DNA from: Gavia stellata
Taxonomy: Eukaryota > Chordata > Aves > Gaviiformes > Gaviidae
DNA: 64,000 bases
Assembly: GCF_030936135.1 (NCBI RefSeq)
Contig: NC_082620.1
Span: forward strand, 4,340,001 to 4,404,000
Reading direction: 5' to 3'
In this document: positions 13,701 through 28,700 of the stretch, in pieces
How the letters are laid out: the number at the start of each line of letters is the position of its first letter
Numbering within the stretch: position 1 is the first letter of the stretch
Position numbers and translations under genes: made by a program
Notes under the pieces: generated by a model
Seen by the model: the letters and a program-made list of their open reading frames with translations, nothing else
What the model was told of the DNA's origin: nothing
The model's database searches: none

Positions 13701-16700
13701 TAACATTGTTCCATACTATTTCTGTATCATTTGTAACACTTCTCCAAATTTTTATAGTATTAGGACACTGCCAAATAACGTGCATTGTATCACTCCTCTG
13801 ATTCTTAGATTGGCAGCACACACTGGCCAGCAAACTCGTTTTATCTAGTGGATCAGGTACATATGTCTCTTAATGAAAGACAGTGTATTTGGCTTTTAAA
13901 AACAAGTCAGTTCCATAAACTTGCTATCCTACCACCGCTTCTCCTGCAGTGATACGATACACAAAGACATATTTCTGACTGGGTGGTGGTGGGTGGAATC
14001 CTGCAGCAGGTCTTGTCCTACAGTTTGATTTTCTAATTAGAAGATGAATGTAACTATTCATGGATTACATTTGTCTCTGACCAAATTACATAAATTCAGG
14101 CCAAATATTCTGCTTCAATGTCAAAGATATAAAACGGAGACAGGAACTTTATTGCAGATGTTGTGGGAGTGCAGCAGGCTGGCAAAATTCCGGGCCAAAG
14201 CACAGCACTTTGACGTTACAGCTAAGGTCCCTCATTCCTAATTTCCCTCCCTTTTGCGTTAACGGGGAAGGTAAAGCCAGCCTTATTTCTTATTCTGCTC
14301 AAAGCTGCGGGGTTTCCAGTGAAGCAATCTCAGCTACTTTATCAGTTACTAGCATTAGAAAAATAATCCATGAAATTTAAAATACTGTGGCAAATGCCCC
14401 CTTTCTACCATCTCAGAAAAAAATCCCCAACCCAATCGATTAACAAAAATGTAAAAGAAAATCACCTTCATCAACAAAAGTTGCACAGGATTCAGTAATA
14501 GAGTTCCATGTGGAAAACAGAATCAAAAGTCACCAGGAGCGCAGCCCGTAAGAGCTCTAATAGATTTCCTAATACTGGGAACCCTCTGTAGGTTATTACT
14601 AAACAGCATTTGTTGATAGACTGAGACTTTGAGATGACCTGCGATGTAAAGGTTGGGTCTGAATTATACGTTGCAAGGGATGGTATTTTGTCTTTCTGAG
14701 TGGATCTGTATCTGTTTAAATGCAACACTTCTTTTCATTAAGCAGAGGCGGCACAGGCCATGAACTATGCACAGACAGTTTACATTACATGTGCGGAAGC
14801 AATCAACACTGGCAATATACATGACGTATGTAAAAGAAGTTGGAATTAATTTTTTTCCAGTGTATTAAAAAATAATAATATGGCAGTATCAACACACACT
14901 CAACCTATTTCAGCCAGAGCAGAAGGCCACAGCTATAGGGCAAATGGAACTGATCAATATATTAGCCTACAGCAACACCCCCTCAGTGTACGGCTGTATG
15001 TTTGCAAGGCTCAGAAGATTAAATTGTCTGTGAAAGGTTTCTGCACTCCTACTCTAAAGGAGATACCCAGAATCCTGTTAACAAGCATCAGGCTAAAGCC
15101 AACTTACGTTTTAACAAGGGCTGACTTAAAAGCCTGGCACTGCAATGAACAAGAAAACCCCTTCAAACAGAAATGCGGCATTTCAGTAAGAAATCAGTGC
15201 TCTGCCAGGACTAACTTGACAAATATGGTTATCGGTGGCACACGGAAATAGTTGCAAAGCAGCTGTTAATCAGGGAAACACATCATAGAACGCTGATGCT
15301 AGCACTCAGGAAAAAATGCAAGGGGCTAATTATGAAGCCATATATCTCACTAAAGAGGCACTGTTCCTGGAGATTCCAGGCAGAGCTCTCGGATTCGGGG
15401 TCCTGGGACACTACATACACAATGTTCTCTAACACAAGCTTCCTTCTCCCAGGACAAACCTTTTCGCAATTCAGTGTTCTGGGCCCCAGAATTCCTGTGA
15501 AATTCGTATTTCACAGAAACTGCTTGTTATTTCTAAAGAAATTATCTGCAGGTCAGTCAGGAGGGAGGAAACACTTTAAAGCTCCTATGATTTCATTGAA
15601 ATTTTTATGAAACCATGCAGAACCCCAGGAATTATTTCTGTTGTGAGAGAACCTAGAAACCTACAAAGTTTGGCAGATCTCAAAGTCGTATCAAGAAAGG
15701 TTTAAAAATGCAGTAACACCAGTAAAAAACCCCTCACGTAAAACAGAGCAAGGCAAAGAAAACACAATTTAAAGCAAGGTTCGCAGGAGTCAGAATCAGA
15801 AAAGAACAAAGGCGAGGAAGAAACAAGCTTCAAACCGCAGCCAAGATTAAGAACCCCGAACTAGAAGAATACAGAACGGGAACCAAACACAGGCTAAAAA
15901 GGAAAAATCCCAGGTGCCGGCAAGGCGGACAAGCGAGAGTCCTGTGAATGAAATCTAGCTCAGAATCATCAACCTAACAGCGACCAGAGGCAGGAGAGCA
16001 ACCCCCAGGCCCGCATTCACCGCCCCGTTCTCACTGACGCTTGGAAGAGCGCGGCTCCCCCAGGCACAGAGGGGCGCGGGCCGGGGCGGGCGACTGTCTG
16101 CTCCGCGCTCCGCCGGGGCAGCGGGGGCAGACCCCCGGGCGGGAGCGGCCCGCCGGCGCGCGGGCAGCGCGGGGCCAGCGCGCCCCCTAGCCGAGGCCCG
16201 CGGCGGGCCCCGCGCCCAGCGGCAGCTTCGGCAGCCGGCGCAGCCCAAATTAAGTGTTTTCACTCAGTGGAAATGAAATGTTTTGCAAGATGAAACAGAA
16301 AGAAAATTGAGGTTTTAGGTAATTACTAGTTGGCATTTACATATCACAGGCTGGTTCAACACCTATTCATTTTCCTCTTTTATTTTCAATTTTTTAAAAT
16401 TGCTCATTAAAATGAACACATGACAGGGACGGGGGGAAAAATTACTCTTCCTCTTTTTCCTGAGGACTACAAAATCCAGATCTACTTTAAATACATTTAT
16501 CTATAATTATCACATACAAAAAAGCCTTGCTTAATTTACATTAATAGGGTGACCAAAAAAAAAAATTTGATAAAAGCCAGAAAAAATCCAAGCTGAGCTG
16601 TCTTCGTGTCATCCTGTTGTGCCTACCGAGTTCCAGGGACAGCCCCCGCGCGGCCAGGACCCCGCCACTCCCTGCGCACGCTGGAACGAGCAGAAAGGAA

Positions 16701-19700
16701 GAAGCTGAAAAATCTTTGGTGCACACTGCTATCTCACTCCCATCACTTTCACCCACCAGTTCAGCTACAGAGGCGTGCTCTCAGCTGCTTGCTTTCCCTT
16801 CAACATACTTTCCCCTCCTTTCTTCCACTATTCTCACTACAAAGCAGTGACTCCATATAGTCCCTGTTGTCAACTTCTTTGTTCCAGGAGCCACTTCATG
16901 CTTCCTCCAGCTGTTCATAAAGGCGTGATCTTTCCACCTTCTTTATTCACACGGAACCAGTCTTTCCTCCCATAACCTAACCAATTCCAGGGATCCTGAT
17001 CTGCAGCTCGAATCTGCCTTACAGGCTCTCTCAGCTCGGTGGCTTCTCCATTCAGATTCCCATTGTTCAGTTAAATAAATATTTCCTATGCAAAGCCCTT
17101 AATTTTCCTGCGCCCTTCAGCTTTTTTTTAATTTTAACCTTGTGAAAGTCTTATTTAACCCCACAATGCATTTTAGGATGCAATTTGTATGAAAAATGCG
17201 ATATAAAATAAAGTTTTATTGTATCATATGTTAAGGACATAAAACATCCCTGATAGAAGTGTACAGGAGCTGACATGATAGACTAATATATTTTAAGGTC
17301 TATTGTGTAAATATGTATTTAGGGAATTCTAAAGCATGGTATTATTGACCCAAGTCTCTCTTAAAACACATTGATATATGGAGTAAAAGCCCTTATGAAA
17401 AGTAGGAACTTCGTCTGTGTAGTAGTCACCTTTCAAAGTGAAATATCTCTGCCATCTTCAGTTTTTTCTGATTCGATTTAAAACATAGTGGACATCTTGA
17501 CAAAATTCCTCTCTTTTTAGAGGAATAATATTCAAGTAATACTTACATGCATAAAACTAAGAAGGACAAGAAACTTTTACACATGCTTTAAAAAATGTAC
17601 AATAACTATTTTTATACACAGAGAAAATGTGCTATGTATTTTTTTATATCAGAAAGAAATACACCTCCAAATGAGACTTCATAACATCAGGTTTAACACA
17701 ATACAAACTGTTCCGGGGAAGTGATAAATGCTGGAAAAACATCTTATAAGAAATATAAGCAGAAGAGCAAACTAAATATATGAAACTGATAATGCAGCCA
17801 CAATAAATTTTAACCAATGAGTAGCAAGAACCTTTTTTCTGGAGTTCAAACATTTTAACTTTTTATTGAAAAGAAAAGATATAATCTTACTTTCAGAGGA
17901 AAAATAAAACTTTAAAAATCCCCTTTTTGTACTTCTGCCTAAGCTTAAAGTTGCAAGCTTCCTACAATCCCCAGTACCACCAAAGAAGGTATTGCAGCAA
18001 GATGAACAAGGTTGGAGGGGGGTGCGGGGGGCGAATAATGCTTGCAATCCAACTGGCAGCAAATTATTTGAAGTTCTGTTTACATAAAAAAGGCAATAAC
18101 CTCAGCGCTGAATGTACTGGATCATTGCGGGTAATATATGGACTAGAAGGTCAGCGTCTCATGCAAGCGTGAGGTATCTAGCTTCCAAGAGTGGGTGAAG
18201 CCAGTGTGCCATGACAAGGTTAACAAACTGATCCAACAGGACCTAAGGAAGATGCCAATGAGAAGGTGAAAGGTCAAAACTTAAAGAGAATCTCATTTTT
18301 AAAACTTTTCATGATAGTGCCCAATTTATACCTCTTGCTTCTCCCTTCGTACAGAAGGAAGCTGAGGGATCACTGAGGCTCTGTGCTGTAAAATTAACGC
18401 AAGTGTCAAGCTGTTGAGCTGAATCACTCCAAAGGAATGTAATGACTCAGTGTCCAAGATGCTCACTGCAGCAGAACTAAGATCATTCTCTGGCTCCACA
18501 ACTAAAAAAAATGCATGATACAGCTTTCAGGGGAGTGGATGGCAGCACCTCCAACTCTTACCTTTTTCACTCCTCTCTCCATATTGCCATTACGGAAGAG
18601 TTCAAACACAACAGCTTTTCAAAGAAATCTCTTTTACCCTATTATCTTCACACATGCAGAACATAAAAAACAACAAAGCTGTAACTTACTGCATTTTCAT
18701 TCTTCTAACTACAGGGCAGACAAGGACTGCTGGAGGTTCATTCACATGCTAGGGAGCTAGGTGATGTAAGGATAGGAAGTCCGTGTCACATCTAACAATT
18801 GTGCCTGAGTACTTAAAATCGCTATTGAATGCTAGACTCCAGAAGGCTAAATCAAAGAGATGCACCAGAACAGGATCATGGTTCAGACTTACTTAGATCC
18901 TTCTAATTCCACAGTCAAGGGACTGGAAAATACTAGCAACACAATGGTTTCGATTTAGTGCAAGAGGATCGAAAGTAGAACGCATCTGTGGAAGATGCTG
19001 TAAAGATATTTTAGACTGAAATGACTCAAATGGACAGGAAAAATCAGCAAGCTATTATTCCTTGAACCTGCTATTTCAAGAACCCCATTTAATAGAATTC
19101 TTAATCCATGGGAAATGTAGATTAGAAAATGAGTGTTTTCCTTGAAGCAATAAAACCCCAACAATTAGGGGTGAAGTCAGGGGGCTTTGATGGCATCATT
19201 ACATGGAAGATCTGAATGACAGAATGAAGAAGGAGATACTGGAGGAAATACTTGGCACCAGAATCTTACAAACAAAAGGTTTCATGTTGGAAACATTAAA
19301 GAAGCTGGAAATTGTGACAGGTGTGCAGTAAGTCACGCAAACCACAGCAGTTGGGAAGTGACAGCAAAAGGAGAGGGACTTAAAACACTGGAAGACCCGT
19401 ATGTAAACTTAGTATTTTACTTAGAGCTCTTTGGGACAAGAATTGTCCTTTTACTCTGTATTTGCACAGTGCCTGGTGCTGGTCTGCCACTGGCCTCCTA
19501 GACATTTATTACAACACAAATAATAATAAAGACTGAGCAGACCATGCACTTTGTTCCTGCTGTTAATTGCCCCATTAAGGGAAAAACTAAGTAAGGGGCA
19601 AGAAATCTGATTGGCCAGAGCTGCCTAGTCTATGGGGATTGCAAGTGGAATAATTTTATAGATTCGAAAGCAGCTGCGTCCCTTGTCTTTGTCCAGTTCT

Positions 19701-22700
19701 CAACAGAAAGAAGCTTGCATCACAGAATTTCTCCTTCATATGTAGGAACTTGCATGAGCAGCCTCAAAAGCAACTGAGCTTCCCTGTCAACTCTTAGAAT
19801 GCTTCCTCTAGAACAGGAGTGAAACATAATGTAAGGGCAAACATGAGGAACGCTTCCACTATAGCTGTCCATACCATAAATATTCTGTAAACAATGGGTC
19901 CACTTCATTTTCCCCTGGGGTCAATTTGGTGTTTTTCATGGATGTTACATTCACTACTTAAAGAAACAAAGCGTAGATGTGTCAGGACAAATTCAGGATG
20001 CGCTCAACCAATACACACTGGATGTACCAAAAAATCACGTGTACTGATCACCAACTCCTCTCTCTTGAAATACTTGAGTAAGATCCCACTATCCTAAACT
20101 GAGTTAAAATGTCCAAGAGAATTAGTTCTACAGAGAATTACCCTCAAGCCAGGGTGCTCTTGCCTAGCTTGTACACAGAAATTTGGGTCCAAACCAGGAA
20201 GGCCTACAAAATCAGAGAAGGTTCAAAATGGCACTTGTACATTTTTTTGTTTTCCTTAAACCTTGGCACAGCCAGCGCATGTCAGGGACTGTAATAATTA
20301 TACTCTTTACGTGCTGAAAAATTAATAAACAATTACTCACTTCAGGAAAAAAAAGAAAGCGTCCGTTTCTTGACAAATGCAGAAAGCATCACCAATCTCT
20401 CTGAAATCTGGGTCCATACCACGGCAAGGGATTAACACCAATGTAAGAATGGCCATTGTTGCTATGGAGAACTGGCACAACTGAAAGTTTGAGTCTGTAA
20501 CGCTGCAGTATTCTCAAGACAATGCATCTGATCCATAGGAGCTACAAGGCATTTTTCTATCTTTGTAACAGAAGAAAGCAGATTCAGTCTTTAATGCTGC
20601 TTTGGCCCAAGTACAGGCTGTTCAGTCAATTTCTGTTAAGCCACAAAGCCCAAAATTGGGGGTAAGTGTTTGAAATGCACTAGTTTCAATCCTGCTAGGC
20701 CAAAAAGCGCTTCCACACCACCTTCGTGGCTGGAAACTAAGGGTTACCTCTACTGTGGTAGGAAGTCAAGCTCAGCTTCCCAGGCCATCATGAGAATGGT
20801 AAAAAATACACGCTTTCCTGAACAAATAGGTGAGACAGCAAACATCTGGGACCTTGATAAACTCTTATTGAAATTTATTTGCAGCCTAAATCTTGACTAA
20901 AATCTGCCATTCAGTTAGTTCTTCCCTAAAATTTTGGCAAGTTCTATATTAACTTCCTTGAGAATTCAGAGGGAACTCAGGTGCACTTGCACTGAAAGGC
21001 TTCCAATTTTCCTTAAAAAATTAAATAAAGTTAAATAAATCCCATATATCCCTTTTTAAGCAGACCCACGCTACTCAGTCTTCTCCCCACCTTAAATCAA
21101 TGGTAACCCAATTCAAATGCCTTACAGCTCTGTCTGAGAACTAGTGGAGAGATCAACGCTTTTTATCTTAAGGATTATGGATCGCTACTTGGCTGACTAA
21201 CATACCCAGCAGCCCATTAGAAATACCACAAAGGGCACACTGTTTCTCCTTCCACCCCTCAGACTTGAGAAAGCAGCATATAAAACTTCACCCCTTCATG
21301 TTGCAGTTCTTAGCCTGCCTGCCTTGTTTCATACTCTAAACATACCAAGATTTATTAACCTTTACAGTAAAAACAAATAAAATAATGATGAAGTAAAAAC
21401 ACAGTGATGTAAGGGCTGCAGCTAGCACCGTTTATCTGTGGAAATCCAATTAGTGCTCAAGTGGCAGAGATACCTGGAAAAGTGCTCACAATCAAATCAA
21501 AAAATGATACAAAAACATTAACCTGATGGCTAAAAACTCCACATTTAAACATTTAAAGTAATAAAGGTGCTTTTATTGAGTATTTTCTATATTTCATTAG
21601 GTCCCAAATTGACGAGGAGCCCTAGAGATGCATTTCCTGGGCTTTTGTATCCTTAGAACAAATGCTTGACTTTGTTGTTGTTGTTGTAAAACAAAAAAAG
21701 AAAGAGTGTTTCTTGCTGGAATGGCAAACTTCTTTCTGCAGTAGCAACTACAGCATATGCAGGAAATGCTGAGAAGCCTATGAAGATATTCTTAGATCTG
21801 ACACATTCATTCTGTACTCACCACGACATGAGCAGAAATGTTGTTTGAATTACTTTTGCAAGTAAGAGTACCTGGATTTACCTCTATTGTTGCGCTCTAC
21901 CAGAAATTCTGCTCTCAAAGCCATCGCCTCCTGTCCCTTGGCTGGGAAAGTGACCATATTGATGAGACAACTGCTAGAAAGACAAGTACCCACTGTACAC
22001 CTTGATGGTCTCAGCAAAGAAGATAGGAACTAAATAAATAATGAGATTCGTCAAACCCCTAGCAGTATGGCCCTCAAATTAGGTCTGCTTACAACACTTA
22101 CAGAAAAAGCAGGCAGTACAATGTCCGTGCTCTGTCCTTCTGAATACTGTGACTCTCCTGCTTTTTGTCAGCATCAAATTCACTTAAATTTATTAAAAGA
22201 GGAATCAGGAGAAAGTCAATGTCAATGAGCAGAAGGCCAAACTTCTGAGTAAAATTTTTCTTCATCTCTAAAACCATAGAACAGGAGACAATGATACTTC
22301 ATAAGTTTGGGAGCATCTGATAGAACCTTACCCATTGGTTTGCTTATAGCAAAATGTTACACTTGCTTCCGGTATCAATTTATGCATGCTGCTCTTAAGC
22401 TTTACACAGAGGAGTTGAACATGCACATTCAGAATAGACTGCATTAAATGCAAAATAAAATGCACTTAAATTCCATTCCAAGGTGAATTAACTGTGTTAA
22501 AAGAAGCAAACTTCCTTGAACTATAAAGAAGGTATATTTACATTTATATTTCAGAAAGATTTTCTATTTTTTATTTTGTCCATCTATTTTTAAAAGTCCA
22601 AAAGTCTTTACTACCTTTCTAGGGAGAAGATTTCACGACACATCACTGTCAGGACTTTTACCTAATGCCAATCCTTAACTTCTTTTTTTTGTAATATGAA

Positions 22701-25700
22701 TCCACTGCTCAGAAATAAATTTAAGACTTAAGAATATCATGTGAACACCTTGGATTGTGGTGGATACCAGAAAAATAGTTATTTCCTGACTTTACTGTTT
22801 CACTGGGCTGCTACTCACACTCATATGTTCTGAACTCACTGGCCCTACGTGTGGTATTCTCTTTCTACAGAGAATATTAATGAATTAGCTTTCAGATGCC
22901 AAAGAATACAACCTGTCTTCAGGGAGCAATTTCTATGTCTCTTCAACTTTTGTGCTTGGTATGTAGAAAATTATAAAGAGGAATGTGATACCTAGTATTT
23001 GCACACTGAAATGTAAAACGTTTAAAATAAAAAATTAAGGACAAAACCCCTATATCAAGTAGATTCAACACAGCAACGTTTAGATTCCCCTCTTCTTCGT
23101 CCCCTGTAATCAACAGGGATGAGTACTGGGTAAGAATCAGTGGTGAGAGACCTCCTGCTCCTGTCTGGAGTATAAAGAGTCCTAGTTTATTATTCTGCAT
23201 TTGCATGTGGCAGCAAATGTGTAAATGTTTTAATAATACAAAAATCCCAATAGAGTGGAGGAGGAGGATATGAAAGAAAGAAATACAAGGACATTTACTT
23301 TCTTGAGAGTGAGAGAGAAAGGAAAAGAGAGAAGGAAGATGACACGATAAGGGACAAAGCAAGCTTTCTGGGGTATATCTGGAAAAAGCTAGAAGAGAAA
23401 TCATTAGGAAGTCCATAGTGCATCTACAGTGATACAGTGCGGATCAATTCATTTAACACTGCCCTGTACATTTACAGAAAAGTACTTTTGATATAATAAA
23501 GGCTCATAAACACACAGAAATTGGGTTAGACCTGTTTCGAATTCCTGCCAAACAATGGTTCAGAAAAATGAAGCTCTATTTTAATTAGCTCGACTCAAGA
23601 GTGATTTGATAACAGCAGATGCTGTCTGGATGCTTTCAGCTTGATGGGCTCCACATACATGAACTTAAGAGTGGCTTTGATGCAATTAGGTATCTCTCTC
23701 TCCTTTAACATGTGTTAAGCTGAACCAATGGCTTGTGTCTATTTAACATCTTGAACTAGAAGGATATTGACACTCTTCTTCATTCTTCTCTGAATGAGTG
23801 GAGCTAAAGTGAAGAGAAGGTGGCTTACTTGGGGCTTACCCATGCTGTTTCAACAACTTGAGGACAGAAAGGAAAGGGCATCAATACACTACCCACAGCG
23901 TAGTATTAAGGTCTTAGCATTAGATCTTTTTCTACCACAAACCACATTTCCTGGCACGTAATTTTTTCAGGTTTGGTTAGTCCTAGTCAAAAAAACTGCC
24001 CTGTCAATTGCTGCTTCAACTTATGTCACTTTCTGTAAAAACAAGAGGCACTCAATAATAATTCCATACATCCTTTTCAGTCCTATATTCCCCGAAGATA
24101 CTCCATACACATAGAGTAGATTCCATTCAGTCATGGTGCAGCTCTCCCACCTACTATCCACCATTTTCTTTTAGACACAACTTCTTCCATTCCTGGAAAT
24201 ATTTGTGCATTGACATCTTAAGAGAACCCTTCGCCTTTCTAAAGTGATCTACCTACCTCACTCTGTAGCCATAAAGTACAGGCATTTGCTAAAGGACACA
24301 TGCAACATAGGAGCTGCTTTAATGCATCAGGGACAAGGCTAATAGGAGGTCTTGATTTGTTAATTATCTGTCAGTTTGTCACAGCTGGGCTGCAAGGAGT
24401 GGGTGAGGGGGAATCTTTCTGCTCGGTTCTTTCTCTAAATGCTGCATTAGGCTGTCAAAACCTTCATCCCACCACAAGAGGCTGTGAAAAGAAGAGCCAG
24501 ACTATCCTTTTCTTCCTCCTTTTCCCAGCAGGATATGCTGCTTCAGATGTCGTACCCTCCCACCACGTCTCCGGAAATGTATATGGCATATATAAAATGA
24601 CCTTCACACCATCACACCATGCCCAGTTTAGTCAAGGGACATTAGCAGACCTGAGCATGATAAATCAGAGAGGAAATCCCAGTGCCAGGGGAGCATGTGG
24701 GAGGCATTTATTCTGCAGGGAGTCCTAAAGTTGCTACCTGCTTGAATCAGCAATTTCAGAGCAGGGTTTTGGAAGGCAGAAAGCTTGGCCCCTGTGAGAG
24801 CAGACAGATAGATATACATGGAGTTATAGAGATAAAGGGGTGGAGTAGTGGCAAGATTCCCTTTCTTCTCACATCTCTGCCCCACGTAATCCTCTAAGTA
24901 GGGGAAAAAGTTCAGGCTGTGAAATGGGATAAAGCATGGAATACCCCCACGGAGACAAAGCTAGAAAAGCAGAAAGCAGGCTATGAAATAGCAGTAGAAT
25001 TTACTATAAATGCTTATGCCTCTTAAATCTAGCTAAATGTGGCCGTTAAGCCATGAGAGCCTAGGGAGATCCCCACCCACTCCTCTGTTTTCCCTGCAGG
25101 CCACGTCCAGAGCATCCCATCACTCAAGTTCTCTCCTCAACAGGCCCTGGATTATGAAAAATCCCCTGCAGGAGCTTCCCACGTGCAACAGACACACCCC
25201 TTTTCTACCACCAGCGATGCTTCTCCCTTTCAGGTGTGGGAGGCTCAAAATTTATTCCATGCACACAGGGGTACTGCCTGCTTGAGAGGGGAAAATTGAG
25301 GGCATTCAGCTCTAGCTTTGTACAGGTGATCAGAAACTATAAAGTCACCTGAACTGGAAAAAATGACCATGAGCGTTCCCCTAGTCCATTGCAACATAAA
25401 AAAAGGTGTCTCAAGTTAACATTTGTTTATTTTACGCTTATGACAGCCAAGGAGCACATACATATAGTCAGTACACAAGTCAAATTCTCAAAGCAATTTT
25501 CTTCTGTGGACCATTTCCTCCTTTAGTTTGACAAAACTGGTGCTTTCCATCTTTTGAGCTAGAATCCCTTTGAGCCAGCATTTCATTTTCTAGTGTGATC
25601 CACCTACCAGTATACAGCACGTCAGCTGTAAGGGTAGAATAAGAGCTACAGTTTCCTCGCCTCATTATTTAGTCCTGAGCACTAAAACGAACAATACATT

Positions 25701-28700
25701 TTTGCACAGACAGTCCTACCTTCCCCAGATGGGGCCTACTGAGAAATCCACTGGGGACAAAATAGCTGTCTTTATCTTTCATCAGGTAGAGTTAATAGAT
25801 CCATTTCAGGGAACATTTGCAGAACTTGTCCCTGGAAACTAAAATTTGCTAAAGCACTGCTTCTCAAACTTTATGCAAGCTTGACTCCCTTTTGCGCTCG
25901 TCTGTTGTGGTGGCTCATCCCACATTCCTCAGCTGAGATGGCAGCAAGTTCCTTCAGGAAAATGAGAATTACTGGAATAAATGCTAACTCTTCAAACCAG
26001 GAGGAACAGAACTCCTAATAGCAATTACAAGTAGAAAGCTGTTTACTGGCTAGTGACTTTGTGACTTCCTTTGAAGCGTTTTGCATCCCTTTGGGGGTTA
26101 TAACCTAAGTTTGAGAAACAGGGCTTTAAGGAACTTAACTCTAAAGACACATAACATTGGTGACGACAATGTGACGACACAGCATTGTTCCCCACCCCGC
26201 ACCTACATAAGAGTTTAGGAGCAATTTCCCAGCAGGTCCTGGAGGCCTCAGCCCCTTTGCCTTCAAAAGCTCTGCCCTACATTGATACAGACTCATGGAT
26301 GTTGAGATGCTGCTTGAGATAAAGACCCAGTAGCATCGATAATACAACCAGTGCAGCAGTCAGCATTAATTATTCCAAACTACTATAAGGCAAGGCCTCT
26401 GTCTCTTAAAACATCTGTCTCTCAATCTTCTGGTCTTTAATAAAATCACCCTTCCAGCCATAGGGTGTAACTGGAATTGTACATACGCATGTGCATGCAA
26501 AAACATAAATGCATAAGGAGAGATTCAGGTCCTCATTAAAAAATGGAATAAATAAGAATTCACCAAGGAATTCTGCCAGAGTCTGATTTCCAGATCTGGT
26601 TTTGCTGCATTCTTGCCCACAGCCTGCAGAGTTCTGGGTGCCTCCCTATCCTTCTCCAGCTGCACAGTCCTCTTCAAATTCAGACTTCTTGCACCTATAA
26701 TTACTAGGTGCCCTGTGCCAGGCTCCTTTAATTAACCAACCCAACTCTTCTCCCTTCGGGATCAAACTAAGCTCTTTTTTATTAGTTCCATCATTAGTTC
26801 CATCAGTATCTAGGCCTAAGCAGGATACCTTATACCACCTTTTGAGTGGGGCTGTAGGGTGCAAATGACCTCCAAAGCACCTGCCTGCAGAAAGAGGCAA
26901 AGAAAGCAAGGCTATGAACCAAGGGGAAATGGCATAAGGGGTTGATACAACACCTTTCAAACTTAATTACATCAGCAAAAATGACACAGCTCAAAATTAT
27001 CAGGAAAATGCCTTGCATGAGGGGGACCTTGGTGTGCCAGTTAGGTGCTGCTACAGTGCTGAAGGTGCTTCGATCCAAAGAACAGAGAGGCAAGAACAAA
27101 ATAAAACCCCTTACTTGTCATTACAATCAACCTTGTGATTTTCAGGGCTCCAAGAAAGAGCCAAGCATTCCTGGAGAGCATTATTCCCCCAAGCCTCCCT
27201 CTCTCTGACTGACACTGTCTTACCAACAGCTAGGATGGAGTCTGAATTACAGATCCATGCAATGCCCTAGAAGAACAGGATCCCCATTTCACTGTTCGTA
27301 CTTAAGACTCCATGTTCCTGTCTCCCAGGAGAACTGGTAGATCAGAGTCCAGACACTGTTTGAACAGTTCTTCCTACCCTGCATGGTACCTTGGAATCTC
27401 TTGCAGGCAGTTTCTTTAGCATTGATAGTTTACCTTCAGCCAAGACACTTTCATTCTTTGAAGCTGTTTCACCTAGTTTCTAGACAAACTGCAGCATACA
27501 TGCAAAAAAAGAAATGGCAAAATGCACACTGGCCTTTTCTGGACCAAGAGATATTCTGCATGTATGTGTTCATGTATGCGGTGGAGAGAGGATGGCAGGG
27601 GAAAAGCAAAAGAGCTGGCTAATGTCCTGGGATTTCTTAGGACAGGCGGTCACTCTAGCTGCACAGCTTGACTTCCCCAGAGAGTTTTCTCAAGGAGAAA
27701 CCAGCCATCGATCTTGGGACACACAACTTCCAGGACCGTTCCTTATCTCAGAGCAGCTTCTGCCACGAATTCCTGAATGCGCTTTAATGTTTAAATTATT
27801 AAATGCATTAATGTATTTACATTATTCAAGTCTTATGTGCATTTTTCTAAGATAATTTATGTATAAGAGTTTGAATGTCCATGACTGTTAATGTCTACAA
27901 CCCTTCCTGTTCATTATTGATTCTGGAAGGGAAAAAAAAAGGCAGTGTTTTAATGCCTTATTTTTAATGTATTAAGAGTCTGAATAAGTGCATTCTCTTT
28001 TTTCTTTTGTAATTTCATAATTTAAGTAGTGCATTTATTAAACTGACATAGTATGAATTGTGGTGAAGTCTGGCACAGGTCCATGCTGCCAACGCAGCCC
28101 AACCGACCATCACGCTACTCTGCAAATCAAGTACAAGCTCAGCTCCTCTTACACCAGCTTTAACTCCCTACCTGAAATCAGAAGGGACAGAGACTACAAA
28201 GAAGTCTTTTAAAATACATTTTCTTTGCTATTTACATGGCTTTTCTCTGTTATCTCCATTTTAAGTCAGTGAAAGTTTTCTTAAGCTATTGATGAACTGT
28301 TTTAACGCAAACTTGTTTTTTCAATGAGCTCTGACGTACATACTAGAGTTAAAAATTTTCTGCAGTACCTTTTAAGCCCAGTAGCTCCAAAGCTCTTCAA
28401 AAATCTCAACTGAATATAATTTTGTTGTTTCTACATCATAGTTGTGCACATCATAAAACCAAAAATTTGCCCATAGCTTAAAGCTTGCAGGCAAATTATA
28501 TACAGGAATCAGGTCATCTCCACTGTTGAACCACAGTCACTTCTAGAACGGAATGCAACAGCTATTCAGCAGTAGCTGGCCATCTTGCATGCCAGTTTGG
28601 GACAAGAATGCTGTAATAAGCAACAGAAACTGCAAAAAAAATCAGCTAACACACAATAGAGCTACCTCCGCTCACTCCACCCACACATAAATGGTGCTGT

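Noticed and set aside
14880-15251. A 123-codon plus-strand open frame
   Set aside because: No recognisable motif; ordinary intronic sequence.
22943-23416. A 157-codon open frame on the minus strand that looks hydrophobic, receptor-like
   Set aside because: It matches no receptor motif I know and comes from a purine-rich plus strand in an AT-rich intron. It is likely chance.
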